Shown: piece by piece, positions 28,829 to 37,657 of the stretch | Position numbering within the stretch: the first letter of the stretch is position 1 | How the letters are laid out: each line of letters starts with the position of its first letter | NCBI GenBank assembly: GCA_020846195.1 | Contig: JADLEJ010000031.1 | Coordinates: forward strand, 1-64,000 | Reading direction: 5' to 3' | Length of the DNA: 64,000 nt | Origin: Nitrospira sp. | Lineage (GTDB): Bacteria > Nitrospirota > Nitrospiria > Nitrospirales > Nitrospiraceae | The notes under the pieces: model-generated | Seen by the model: only the letters and a program-made list of their open reading frames with translations | Told to the model about the DNA's origin: nothing | Databases searched by the model: none | Position numbers and translations under genes: made by a program

Positions 28829-30889
28829 ATGCGCGATCAGAATGCGTTCTACATCACGACGCCGATTTACTATGTGAACGATGTGCCGCACATCGGCCAC
28901 GCCTACACCACCGTCGCCGCCGACGTCCTCGCGCGCTACTGGCGCTTGCGTGGCCGCGACGTCATGTTCCTGACCGGCCTCGACGAGCACGGGCAGAAAG
29001 TACAACAGGCGGCGGCCAAGGCGGGAATCGATCCGCAGACCCATTGCGACAAGCTCGCGCCGCAGTTTCAAGACCTCTGGAAGCGATTGAATATTTCAAA
29101 CGATGCCTTCATCCGCACCACCGATGCGCCGCACAAAAAAGCTGTTCAATCATTCCTTCAAGAGCTATACGATAAACAACTGATTTATAAAGATTCATAT
29201 ACAGGCTGGTACTGCACATTCGACGAGCGGTTTTGGACTGAAAAAGACGTCGTGGGAGGCCTCTGCCCCGACTGCAAACGCCCCATCGAACAGCTCAGCG
29301 AGTACAACTACTTCTTCAAGATGGGGCAATATCAAGAACGGCTCATCGACCACATCAAGCAGCACCCGAATTTCATCCGGCCCGAGTCCCGTCGCAACGA
29401 AGTCCTGGGATTCCTGACGACCCAGAAGCTCGGCGACCTCTCGATTTCCAGGCCCAAATCACGCCTGTCCTGGGGAATCGAACTCCCCTTCGATCAAGAG
29501 TATGTCACCTACGTCTGGTTCGATGCGCTGGTAAATTATGTGTCCGCGCTCGACTATCTCTGCCCCACTCCGTCGCGCGAACGCTACTGGCCGGCGTCAG
29601 TCCATCTCGTCGGAAAAGACATTCTCACGACCCACGCGGTCTATTGGTCGACCATGTTGATGGCGCTGAACCTGCCGCTGCCCGAAACGATATTCGCGCA
29701 TGGCTGGTGGACCGTCGATGGCGAGAAGATGTCCAAAAGCCGCGGCAACGTCGTCGATCCCAACAAGATGGCCGAGACCTACGGCATCGACGCCTTCCGG
29801 TACTTCCTCTTGCGCGAAGTACCGTTCGGACAGGACGGAGACTTCTCGCAGACCGCCATGGTCGCCAGCATCAACAGCGACCTGGCCAACGGCATCGGCA
29901 ATCTGCTCAGCCGGACGCTCACAATGATCGAGCGATTCACTGACGGAAAGATTCCAGCCAGCGGCCCGCCCGCGCTCCCAGAACTCGAAGAAAAGATTGC
30001 CCAGGCCGCCACGCAGCTGCCGGCTATTCTTGAACGAGGCTTCACCGCGCTGACCTTCCGCGACAATCTGCAGGCGATCGGCGAACTCGTCAGCCTCTGC
30101 GACGAATACATCGACAAGGCCGCGCCCTGGAAGCTGGCCAAGAATCCCGACGACACGCCGAAGCTGAAAACGGTCCTCAATTACTCCGCCCGCGCCCTGC
30201 GCCTGCTGGCCGTCTCGCTCCACCCCTTCATGCCGCAGACGACGGAACAGCTGGCCCAGCAACTCGGCTATCGCTTCGACTTTTCCAAAGCCATTCCGGC
30301 CTCCGCCTATGAATGGAACAGCCCCGTGGCCGATCTTGCGATCGCGAAAGGAAACCCGCTGTTCCCGCGTATTGAAATCGCCGCAACTGCCCCGACGGCA
30401 GCGCCCAAAGCACAGAAAGATTCATCGAAAAAAGGAGCCCAACCAGTGAGCGACACCACAGCAACCCCGCAGCCGGTTCCTCCCGCAGCTACTACGACCC
30501 CAGCCGCGACAACGGCAGCTCCGGCGACTCCCGCAGCAGTAGCAGCACCCGCACCGGCTGAACTGGCGCAGATCACCATCGACGAATTCTTCAAAATTCA
30601 GCTCAAGACAGCCAGGGTCATCAGCGCGGAACGCGTTCCTAAATCTGAAAAGCTGTTGAAGCTTCAGGTCTCGCTAGGCACGGAGCAACGGCAGATCGTG
30701 GCAGGCATCGGCAAGAAGTATGAGCCGGAAACGCTCGTCGGCAAGATGATCGTCATCGTCGCGAATCTGAAACCGGCCAAACTGATGGGCATCGAGTCGC
30801 AGGGCATGGTCCTCGCCGCCGGCGACAGTGACGTGCGCGGCCTCGCAACGATCCTCGAAGAAGTGGAACCAGGCACCAAAGTGAAATGA
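28829..30889 (+). CDS. metG: Methionyl-tRNA synthetase
   Basis: A 686-residue class I synthetase. The HIGH motif is PHIGHAY (residues 20-26) and the KMSKS motif is in GEKMSKSRGNVVDPN. The connective peptide has one CxxC (GLCPDCKRP), the single-knuckle form. At about residues 525-585 there is an Ala/Pro/Thr-rich linker, followed by a C-terminal tRNA-binding EMAPII-like domain (TIDEFFKIQLKTARVI, VAGIGKKYEPETLVGKMIV). The linker is unusually long and low in complexity. The next gene overlaps its stop codon. Confidence 0.97.
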   Translation: MRDQNAFYITTPIYYVNDVPHIGHAYTTVAADVLARYWRLRGRDVMFLTGLDEHGQKVQQAAAKAGIDPQTHCDKLAPQFQDLWKRLNISNDAFIRTTDAPHKKAVQSFLQELYDKQLIYKDSYTGWYCTFDERFWTEKDVVGGLCPDCKRPIEQLSEYNYFFKMGQYQERLIDHIKQHPNFIRPESRRNEVLGFLTTQKLGDLSISRPKSRLSWGIELPFDQEYVTYVWFDALVNYVSALDYLCPTPSRERYWPASVHLVGKDILTTHAVYWSTMLMALNLPLPETIFAHGWWTVDGEKMSKSRGNVVDPNKMAETYGIDAFRYFLLREVPFGQDGDFSQTAMVASINSDLANGIGNLLSRTLTMIERFTDGKIPASGPPALPELEEKIAQAATQLPAILERGFTALTFRDNLQAIGELVSLCDEYIDKAAPWKLAKNPDDTPKLKTVLNYSARALRLLAVSLHPFMPQTTEQLAQQLGYRFDFSKAIPASAYEWNSPVADLAIAKGNPLFPRIEIAATAPTAAPKAQKDSSKKGAQPVSDTTATPQPVPPAATTTPAATTAAPATPAAVAAPAPAELAQITIDEFFKIQLKTARVISAERVPKSEKLLKLQVSLGTEQRQIVAGIGKKYEPETLVGKMIVIVANLKPAKLMGIESQGMVLAAGDSDVRGLATILEEVEPGTKVK

Positions 30890-31749
30890 ATCGAGCGGGT
30901 ATCAGGCTCCGCCTTCTCCTCCTCTCGCTCCTCCTGATGCCCCTGCCCTGCCTCGCGCTCCCCGCGCCGGAAAACCCCTCGCCAGACCTGCATCTGAACG
31001 ATCCGAAACCCACCACCATTCTCGTGCGCGTCGTCGCGCATGGCTCGATGGTGCTGGGGAAAGATGTCGGCGGCGCGCGCGTCACCATCACCGATGTAGC
31101 TAGCGGCCAAATCCTCGCCACCGGCGTGCAACAGGGCGACGCCGGCGATCAGAATCAGATCATGCGCACCCCGCGCCTGATGGAAGAGGCCCACTACAGC
31201 AGCCGTCCCGCCGCCGTCTTCACGGCCACGCTCGATCTCCTGGCGCCAACGCTCGTCGAAATCGCCGCCGAAGGGCCGCTGGCGTTTCCCGCCGCGACTC
31301 AACGCGCCTCCACCCGCGCCTGGCTGATTCCCGGCCATGACCTTACCAGCGACGGCATCGTGCTGACGCTCTACGGCTTTATTGTGCAGATCGAACATCC
31401 GAAATCCGGCGGCGCAGGCCTGATCGCCAAAGACGACGTCATGCTTCGCGCCTCTGTGCGCACCCTTTCAGGCGCGCTCGTCCGTCCGCATGGCGATTGG
31501 GATTCACGGAAAGTTCACATCTACGGCGAGCTGCTCATCGGCACGAAGGTCATAGAGCGACTGCAGATGTTCTACAGCGGCGACAACACCGGCTTCGAAG
31601 CGCCCTTCTTCGTCCCGCTTCCGAGCGATGCGCCGGATGGCATCACCCTCCGCGTCGTCGCCGCCGATCCCTTCAGCGGCAACTTCGGCGTCGCCGAGGC
31701 CAAGTTTCCGGTCCTAAGCGAACGGCTGCCGCCGAAATCGACGAGGTAG
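30886..31749 (+). CDS. Hypothetical secreted protein
   Basis: A 287-residue protein with a clear signal peptide (LLLLSLLLMPLPCLALPAPE). The mature part has beta-rich Ig-like or transthyretin-like stretches: TILVRVVAHGSMVLGKDVGGARVTI, split by ATLDLLAPTLVEIAAEGPLAFPAA, and VHIYGELLIGTKVIERLQMF. No catalytic motif is seen. It overlaps metG by 4 bases (ATGA), so it is probably expressed with the tmk-holB-metG transcript. No family is recognised; a periplasmic adhesion or carrier function would be a guess. Confidence 0.6.
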   Translation: MNRAGIRLRLLLLSLLLMPLPCLALPAPENPSPDLHLNDPKPTTILVRVVAHGSMVLGKDVGGARVTITDVASGQILATGVQQGDAGDQNQIMRTPRLMEEAHYSSRPAAVFTATLDLLAPTLVEIAAEGPLAFPAATQRASTRAWLIPGHDLTSDGIVLTLYGFIVQIEHPKSGGAGLIAKDDVMLRASVRTLSGALVRPHGDWDSRKVHIYGELLIGTKVIERLQMFYSGDNTGFEAPFFVPLPSDAPDGITLRVVAADPFSGNFGVAEAKFPVLSERLPPKSTR

Positions 31750-31834
31750 CGCCCTGCACGCTCACGGAGCATTTTCCATCGCGAATACTGTGGGCACTGC
31801 AACCGTAAACAAGCAATGCCTCACATTGACCAGC

Positions 31835-32263
31835 TTATTGCACGGGCAACACAAACGGCGCGGCGGCATCTTTCACAAAAAACACCACAAACTTGGCGCG
31901 CTCAGTGGCGCTCGTATTTTTCGATACCGCATGGATGTCGTTCGGCGATTCATAAAACGTCTGGCCTGCAACGAGCGTCACAACCGGGCCGCCTTCAACC
32001 TGCATCGCAATGGAGCCCTCCAGCACATACACGAATGTATGCGCGCGATGCCGATGGGGAAGCGACGACGCCCCCGGCGCCAATTCAACCGTCAGCATCG
32101 CCCCTTCTTTTCCAGGAATCTCTGGAAAGGGTTGGACCGCCAATGGCACAACCTGAATATCGCTGGCGCCTTGGCCTCCAGCAGTTTCAGCACTTGCCCC
32201 CACCGGCAGTACCGCACCGGCCGTCGCGAAACACAGTGCCATCAACCACAGCTGTATCTTCAT
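31835..32263 (-). CDS. Secreted cupin-domain protein
   Basis: A 142-residue protein starting MKIQLWLMALCFATAGAVLPV, a signal peptide ending at GASA-ET. The mature part is a single cupin barrel: LAPGASSLPHRHRAHTFVYVLEG holds the HxH...E metal set of motif 1, and YESPNDIHAVSKN the histidine of motif 2. It is probably a periplasmic metal-binding protein or small enzyme. It is the last gene of the Rrf2/NADH-dehydrogenase-like set, 59 bases after the flavoprotein gene, so the same regulator may control it. Confidence 0.8.
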   Translation of the reverse strand: MKIQLWLMALCFATAGAVLPVGASAETAGGQGASDIQVVPLAVQPFPEIPGKEGAMLTVELAPGASSLPHRHRAHTFVYVLEGSIAMQVEGGPVVTLVAGQTFYESPNDIHAVSKNTSATERAKFVVFFVKDAAAPFVLPVQ

Positions 32264-32322
32264 ACGATTCTCCTTAATAAATCCGAACGACATCGATAGC
32301 GTTCCCATTGTCCACCGCGCCC

Positions 32323-33531
32323 CTAGACTGCTGGTGGCCACACTCCGTCCAAATCCGCCGCGGCCAGAATCGACTCGCGACTCCCGGAGGGTGGATAGAT
32401 CCATTGCGTATTGATCGTCTGCTTGAGTTGCTTGCCGACCGCGCCGGACTTTTCAGGCTTGCGCTCCCATCCGACCGTGAACAAGGCGCCGGACTCGCCC
32501 AGATCCAAACAGGTCACATAATTCGGCTGGCTATAGGGGCGCAGCGGCGTTCCCAACACATCGTGCGCCGCATTATAGCCAGCATACTTGCCCATCGGGA
32601 TGGCATGCTGGCAGGACATCAACGCCGCATGCTGTTCATCGGCCTTGGCGCAAGCGGCATCGCCGGCGGCGAATATATCGTGTGCGCCGTTGACGCGCAG
32701 CATCTCATCGACAATGACACGCCCATGGTCGTCCGTGTTCGCGCCCAATTGCGCAACCAGCGGGTTCGCGCGCAACCCCGTCGTGACAACGACGGTTGAG
32801 GCGTCGATGTGCTTGTCGTCGGTAAGCCGGACGGCGTCGCGTTCGATCTGCGCCACGCTGGCACCGAAATAGATTTCAACTTGCGCCTCCCGCAGAGCCG
32901 CCTCAATAGCGGGGCGAGGATTCGCTCCCAAATGCCGGCCGATGACATTTCCCCGTTCGATGAGGATGATGCGCGCTTTACGCGCGGTGGCGGCATCACT
33001 GTGGGCACGGATGCGCGTGCGCATTTCCGTAGCCAATTCGATGCCGGTAAAACCGCCGCCCACGATAATAAAGGTCAGCCGGCCTGGCCGGTCAGGCGCA
33101 CGCAAGACATCCTGTAGATGCCGGTCGAACGTCTGCGCGGCCGCAAAGGTATCGATGTTCAGCGCAAACTTCGCGGCGCCTGGGATCTCGAGCGGCCGCT
33201 GTTCGCTGCCCGCCGTGAAGATCAACCGGTCATACGGCAATGCCAGGGACTCGCCGCCGGCCACGGACAGATGAACGGATCGCTGCTGACGATCGATGTC
33301 CTGTACCGTGCCGAGCTGCAACTGAATGCCCAGCGGCTCGAGCACCGGGCGCAACGGCGCCCGCAGCCCTTCGGAAAACACTTCATAGAGCCTCGGCCTG
33401 ACCGTCAGATACTCATCCTTTGTGACCAGCGTGATGCGAGCCGCACCTCCATGCAGATCAAGCTCCCTGGCCGCCGTAAGCCCAGCCCACAATCCTGCAA
33501 ATCCGCCGCCGACGATGACGATATTCTTCAT
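32323..33531 (-). CDS. NDH-2-like NAD(P)/FAD-dependent oxidoreductase
   Basis: A 402-residue two-dinucleotide-fold flavoprotein. The FAD-binding motif is NIVIVGGGFAGLWAGLTAA at the N-terminus and the NAD(P) motif is FIIVGGGFTGIELATEM near residue 155. The second FAD contact is AHDIFAAGDAAC near residue 290, with C-terminal YVTCLDLGESGALFTVGW. This order matches type II NADH dehydrogenases, which pass electrons from NADH to quinone without proton pumping. No clear membrane-anchor helix is visible at the C-terminus, so the electron acceptor is uncertain. It is encoded 22 bases after the Rrf2 regulator, pointing to redox- or iron-sulfur-responsive expression. Confidence 0.8.
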   Translation of the reverse strand: MKNIVIVGGGFAGLWAGLTAARELDLHGGAARITLVTKDEYLTVRPRLYEVFSEGLRAPLRPVLEPLGIQLQLGTVQDIDRQQRSVHLSVAGGESLALPYDRLIFTAGSEQRPLEIPGAAKFALNIDTFAAAQTFDRHLQDVLRAPDRPGRLTFIIVGGGFTGIELATEMRTRIRAHSDAATARKARIILIERGNVIGRHLGANPRPAIEAALREAQVEIYFGASVAQIERDAVRLTDDKHIDASTVVVTTGLRANPLVAQLGANTDDHGRVIVDEMLRVNGAHDIFAAGDAACAKADEQHAALMSCQHAIPMGKYAGYNAAHDVLGTPLRPYSQPNYVTCLDLGESGALFTVGWERKPEKSGAVGKQLKQTINTQWIYPPSGSRESILAAADLDGVWPPAV

Positions 33532-33553
33532 GAAACCCTCCGAGGTGTTACTG

Positions 33554-34081
33554 CTATGGAGACTTTGGACGCCGCGATTTCAAAGCCCTGCGACCTGCAA
33601 ACCACACATTGATCTCAGCCGAAAACCCTTTTGGCGCTTTACGCGTGACCTGGTGCGAAAGATCGGCCAGCGTGTGGCCGGCCAGGCTCTGCTTCATCTG
33701 CTGCTCAGCTTCCAGCATTACGGCATGGATGCCGCAGACGCCTTTCGTGGCCCACGCAGGCGGCGCATCGTCGAAGAGCGCACACTTGCTTCGGATCTCC
33801 CGGCACTGAAACAGCGGATTGCCGCCTTCCAACGCTTCCACCACATCGAGCACCGTAATGTCTTTCGCCGGACGCGCCAGCCGATACCCGCCGTGAGCCC
33901 CTTCAACCGCCGTCACCAAGCCAGCCGTCTTGAGCTGGCCAAACAGTTTGGCGACGTAGGAGGGAGAGACCCCCTGGAACTCCGCCAGATCAAAACTGCT
34001 CGCCTTGGCTTCGCCTGAAGCATCCACCAGGTACAGCAGGCAATGAAGACCGTATTCAACGCTGGAGCTATAGAGCGGCAT
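33554..34081 (-). CDS. Rrf2-family transcriptional regulator with three cysteines
   Basis: A 175-residue protein starting MPLYSSSVEYGLHCLL. The winged helix-turn-helix spans about residues 5-65 (FDLAEFQGVSPSYVAKLFGQL, then VEGAHGGYRLARP). Cysteines at 93, 100 and 116 lie where IscR, NsrR and relatives bind an Fe-S cluster, but the spacing (6 then 15 residues between cysteines) is not the standard one. A perfect inverted repeat overlies the predicted transcription start (34089-34113), so it probably represses its own operon. The downstream flavoprotein and cupin genes are its likely targets. Confidence 0.88.
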   Translation of the reverse strand: MPLYSSSVEYGLHCLLYLVDASGEAKASSFDLAEFQGVSPSYVAKLFGQLKTAGLVTAVEGAHGGYRLARPAKDITVLDVVEALEGGNPLFQCREIRSKCALFDDAPPAWATKGVCGIHAVMLEAEQQMKQSLAGHTLADLSHQVTRKAPKGFSAEINVWFAGRRALKSRRPKSP

Positions 34082-34088
34082 CGTTCTC

Positions 34089-34113
34089 AACTAAGAGTTA
34101 ATAAGTCTTAGTT
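34089..34113 (-). promoter_or_regulatory. Perfect inverted repeat, candidate Rrf2 operator
   Basis: AACTAAGA and TCTTAGTT are exact complements separated by 9 bases (GTTAATAAG). The 25-base site lies directly after the -10 element of the rrf2-like gene and ends 7 bases before its ATG, so a bound dimer would block transcription. The length and symmetry fit an Rrf2-family site. Confidence 0.7.
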
Positions 34114-34142
34114 AAGATAGCAGGACTGGGGTGATAGCGCAA
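34114..34142 (-). promoter_or_regulatory. Sigma-70-like promoter of the rrf2 operon
   Basis: On the minus strand TTGCGC (34142-34137) and TATCTT (34119-34114) are separated by 17 bases. The -10 matches four of six consensus bases. The operator-like inverted repeat follows with no gap. Confidence 0.55.
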
Positions 34143-34171
34143 GTCCAAATGTCACTCGCGTAAACCGCCCG

Positions 34172-34340
34172 GCGGTGCGACTTGACTGTCTCGAACCGCT
34201 GAGACTCCCCGTGGCGGAAGGAGCCAGCGCACTGGATGTAGCACGGCAGGCCATGAATGATCTGGTCAGCGGCAAAGCAGGAGTTTCAGCAGAGATGACG
34301 ATCCGCCAGGGAAAGTCGTTCGAGGGCGAAACACCCTACA
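34172..34340 (+). pseudogene. Decayed copy of a HigA-type antitoxin gene
   Basis: Nucleotides here match the intact higA-like gene at 39259-39558 at roughly 80-85% over about 155 bases; my hand count is about 27 mismatches. The readable frame starts at GTG (34175) and gives LDCLEPLRLPVAEGASALDV, then ARQAMNDLVSGKAGVSAEM, which is the antitoxin helix-turn-helix. The usual N-terminal residues and the C-terminal helix (GGGAETWLRMQ) are lost, replaced by unrelated residues. No toxin gene is adjacent. Confidence 0.75.
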
Positions 34341-34373
34341 GCAACGGCTTGGCGGCTCTTGAAAGGCCGGCAA

Positions 34374-34880
34374 TCACTGCCCGCGGAGTTTTGGGATGAT
34401 TCCGTTGGCCAATCCGATGACGTTGGGCTTGATGGAGTCGGCTTTGCCGCCGACCGGCACGCTGAGCTGAAGAGTGAAGTGATGCGGGCCCGTCCAGACC
34501 ATCAACTCCGCGTACTCGTCCCTGTTATTGCGGAAGAACGCGGTATCGCCGACGCCCGGAACCGGCTGCCAGTCTCTCCCAGGAGATTTGCGCAATTCGT
34601 TGGCCTTTGCGAACGGGTTGACCTGCAAACCGATCTGGCCATTGTCGCAGTACGAGCCGTTCAGCCCCACCGGTTCCTCGGTGAACTTAAACTGCTTGAG
34701 AACCTTGGACTGGCGTAGATGAGGCGGGGTGGGATCGAACTTCGTGATCAGATCGTCTGTCAGCAAAGCGCACGCGCCGATTCGAGACTGCCCGGCCTGC
34801 GCAGCATGGTGAGGCTCTGGCGCAAAGACCCAGATCGACGTGCATGCAGCCACCGCTAGAAACGCGAGGCTCTGGCGCAT
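34374..34880 (-). CDS. Hypothetical secreted protein
   Basis: A 168-residue protein with an N-terminal signal sequence (LAFLAVAACTSIWVFAPEP). The mature part begins GACALLTDDLITKFD, has one further cysteine (GSYCDNGQIGLQV), then VPGVGDTAFFRNN, YAELMVWTGPHHFTLQLSV and a C-terminal NVIGLANGIIPKL. The ACALLT...GD-AFF arrangement recalls small secreted DUF3558-like proteins, but I am not certain. The end overlaps the region next to the decayed higA copy. The function is unknown. Confidence 0.6.
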   Translation of the reverse strand: MRQSLAFLAVAACTSIWVFAPEPHHAAQAGQSRIGACALLTDDLITKFDPTPPHLRQSKVLKQFKFTEEPVGLNGSYCDNGQIGLQVNPFAKANELRKSPGRDWQPVPGVGDTAFFRNNRDEYAELMVWTGPHHFTLQLSVPVGGKADSIKPNVIGLANGIIPKLRGQ

Positions 34881-35176
34881 CGCTCCCTCCTGATGAGTGG
34901 GCTGTATGCTATGCAGCCATCAGTACCTTGTCAACCTTTGACTGGCGCATGCGGCCTAATCTCACCGATTGCCTGAGTGACGACACCGGTATTTGGTCGT
35001 TTGCTTCCTCGCTGCGCTCTTCCTTCTCTCCTCAAATACTTGCCGCGTGCGTTGACCGTCCTCCGTTTATTACACCAACGCTGAGGAAGTTAGCTCCTGA
35101 GATGCATCTCCCTCGTCATACCGTGCGTCCACTCCTCGCTATATTCCCGCTGCCACGATTCAACGCCTCTCTACGC

Positions 35177-37468
35177 TCAGCCTCCGACAGCCGAGTCTGC
35201 GCGGACCGCCACCACGCGAACGGGAATGGACTTCGCGGCGGGTGTCCCGCTGATCCGATCGCAATATTCCAACGGCAACAGGGGATTCAGTTCCGGGTAA
35301 TATCCGGCGACGGCCCCGCGCGGCATCGGATAGTCGATGACCGTCAGCCCCTCGACACGCCGGGTCACGCCATCCTTGCTGATGGTCTCCACCGCAACCT
35401 GAGCCCCGTCGCTCAACCCTCGTTCAGCGCGGTCCTCGGCATTGATAAAGAGCACCATCCGGTTGTTGTAGACCCCGCGATACCGGTCATTCATGCTGTA
35501 GATCGTCGTGTTGAACTGATCGTGCGAGCGCACCGTCGCCAGCCGCAGCATCGATGGATCGGCCACTGCCGCATTCACCGCCAGGCCGGGAAAGAGCAGA
35601 AAGTTCGCCTTGCCGTTCTCTGTGGGCCACACCCGCCGCCTCGGCGGCACATCGAGGTGAAAGCCGGTCGGGCTCTTGATCCGTTCGGAGAAGTCCGCGT
35701 AAATATCCGGATACACCGCCGCGATCTTGTCGCGGATCAGATCATAGTCCTGACTGTAGCGTTCCCACGGAATCCGGCTGTCCGGCAGAGTGGCCATGGC
35801 CATGCGGCAGACGATCTCGACTTCCGAACGCAGGTCCGGGCTCGCCGGCTCCAGCACGCCACGCGAGGCCGTCACCTTGGACACTGAATCCTCAATCGTC
35901 ACGAATTGCTCACCCGACGATGTCCGAATGATCTCGGAGCGCGAGATCACGGGCAAGATCAGAGCGTCGCGCCCATGGACAAGATGCCCGCGATTGAGCT
36001 TGGTCGAGATGCCGACCGTCAGGGCCAGCTGGCGCATCGCCGCATAGGACCGTTCCGTGTCGGGTACGGCCCGGACGAAGTTGCCGCCCATGCCGACGAA
36101 GACCTTGGCCTCGCCCCGCGCCATCGCCTCAACGGCGGCCACCGTATGGTGGCCTGGTGCTCGGGGAGGTTCGAAGCCGAACACGTCGCGGACTCGATCC
36201 AGATAGGCCTGCGGCGGCTGCTCATCGATGCCGACGGTGCGGTCGCCTTGCACGTTGGAATGACCGCGAATCGGCGCGATCCCCGCGCCGAGCTTTCCAA
36301 AATTTCCGCACAGCAACAGAAGATTCACGACCTGTTGCAGCAACCTGGAACCTTCCTGATGCTGCGTAAGGCCCATCCCATAACAGATCATCGTGGCGCG
36401 CGACCGAATATAGATCTCGGCGACACGGCGAATCTGCGCCTCGCTAATCCCTGACGTTTCGACGATCTCAGCCCAATCATGAGTCAACGTCTCGTCGCGG
36501 ATCGTCTCGAATCCAGTCGTATGCGCTCGGATGAACTCCTGGTCGAGCACAGGCTCGCCAGCCGCCGCTCGTTCGAACAGGACCTTCATGAGGCCTTTGA
36601 ATAACGCGAGATCCCCGCCGATGCGGACATGAACGAATTCGCTCGCGATCTCGGTCGATCCAAACGTCGCCATCTGAATGACATCTTGCGGCGCGGTAAA
36701 CCGGATCAGTGCGCGCTCCGGCATAGGATTGATGGCCACAATCGGCACGCCGCGTTTGCGCGCCTCGACCAGATTGGTCATCATGCGCGGCGAATTGGTG
36801 CCCGTGTTCTGCCCGACCACGAAGATCGCCTCCGCGTGGTCGAAATCTTCCATGACCACGGTGCCCTTCCCAACGCCAATCGCGGGAGGCAGCCCCCGGC
36901 TCGTCGGCTCATGACACATGTTCGAACAATCGGGAAAGTTATTGGTGCCGAAGGCCCGGACAAAGATCGCATAGAGAAACGCGGCTTCATTGGGAGTGCG
37001 GCCCGACGTGTAAAACTCCGCCTGGTGCGGACTGTCGAGCGCCTTCAAATGCCGGCCGATCAGCGCAAAGGCATCATCCCACGTGCAGGGAACATAGCGG
37101 TCGGTCGAGGCATCGTACCGCATCGGCTCGGTGAGGCGCCCCTGCATCTCCAGCCAATAATCCGACTGCGCCATCAATTCCGTCACGGTATGCTGCTGAA
37201 AGAACTCGCGCGTGATTCGGTGCTTGGTCGCCTCGAAGGCCAAGGCCTTGGCGCCATTCTCGCAAAACTCCAGGGTCTTTCGGCACTCAGGATCGGGGAA
37301 CGCGCAACTCGGACATTTAAAGCCACCCGGCTGATTCATCGAGAGCAAGGCGCGCGACCCGGTGGTCAGCACGCTCTGCTCCAGCAAGACCTTGGCCGTA
37401 GCCGCCGCCGCGCCCCATCCACCGGCAGGATGAGTGTATGGCGTAAACCGAGGTGCGTCGTTCGCCAT
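35177..37468 (-). CDS. FdhF/YdeP-family molybdopterin oxidoreductase
   Basis: A 763-residue molybdenum/tungsten enzyme. The start MANDAPRFTPYTHPAGGW is supported by GGAGG 9 bases upstream. An N-terminal [4Fe-4S]-type cysteine cluster lies at C52, C55, C62 and C69 (KCPSCAFPDPEC). The molybdopterin core has NNFPDCSNMCHEPTS, VVGQNTGTNSPRMMTNL, GHSNVQGDRTVG and a C-terminal dinucleotide-binding domain with RSHDQFNTTIYSMNDRYRG. This resembles E. coli YdeP rather than a true formate dehydrogenase. YdeP is linked to acid resistance, but its substrate is unknown. The facing fdhD gene supports cofactor sulfuration of this enzyme. Confidence 0.88.
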   Translation of the reverse strand: MANDAPRFTPYTHPAGGWGAAAATAKVLLEQSVLTTGSRALLSMNQPGGFKCPSCAFPDPECRKTLEFCENGAKALAFEATKHRITREFFQQHTVTELMAQSDYWLEMQGRLTEPMRYDASTDRYVPCTWDDAFALIGRHLKALDSPHQAEFYTSGRTPNEAAFLYAIFVRAFGTNNFPDCSNMCHEPTSRGLPPAIGVGKGTVVMEDFDHAEAIFVVGQNTGTNSPRMMTNLVEARKRGVPIVAINPMPERALIRFTAPQDVIQMATFGSTEIASEFVHVRIGGDLALFKGLMKVLFERAAAGEPVLDQEFIRAHTTGFETIRDETLTHDWAEIVETSGISEAQIRRVAEIYIRSRATMICYGMGLTQHQEGSRLLQQVVNLLLLCGNFGKLGAGIAPIRGHSNVQGDRTVGIDEQPPQAYLDRVRDVFGFEPPRAPGHHTVAAVEAMARGEAKVFVGMGGNFVRAVPDTERSYAAMRQLALTVGISTKLNRGHLVHGRDALILPVISRSEIIRTSSGEQFVTIEDSVSKVTASRGVLEPASPDLRSEVEIVCRMAMATLPDSRIPWERYSQDYDLIRDKIAAVYPDIYADFSERIKSPTGFHLDVPPRRRVWPTENGKANFLLFPGLAVNAAVADPSMLRLATVRSHDQFNTTIYSMNDRYRGVYNNRMVLFINAEDRAERGLSDGAQVAVETISKDGVTRRVEGLTVIDYPMPRGAVAGYYPELNPLLPLEYCDRISGTPAAKSIPVRVVAVRADSAVGG

Positions 37469-37657
37469 GACAAATTCCTCCTTCTCCACGCTCGCAGACG
37501 GCCTACTGTCACATAACTGAAAGACTGAAGTCACGCCGGCTTCATCCGATACAGCCCTGTTCTTGACCGGCGAGCACAGCGCCACATCCGCCGCCTTGAC
37601 AAGCCTGGAGCGCGTCATTACGCTCCACGCCATACAGAGCACAACGGAGCACGCGCC

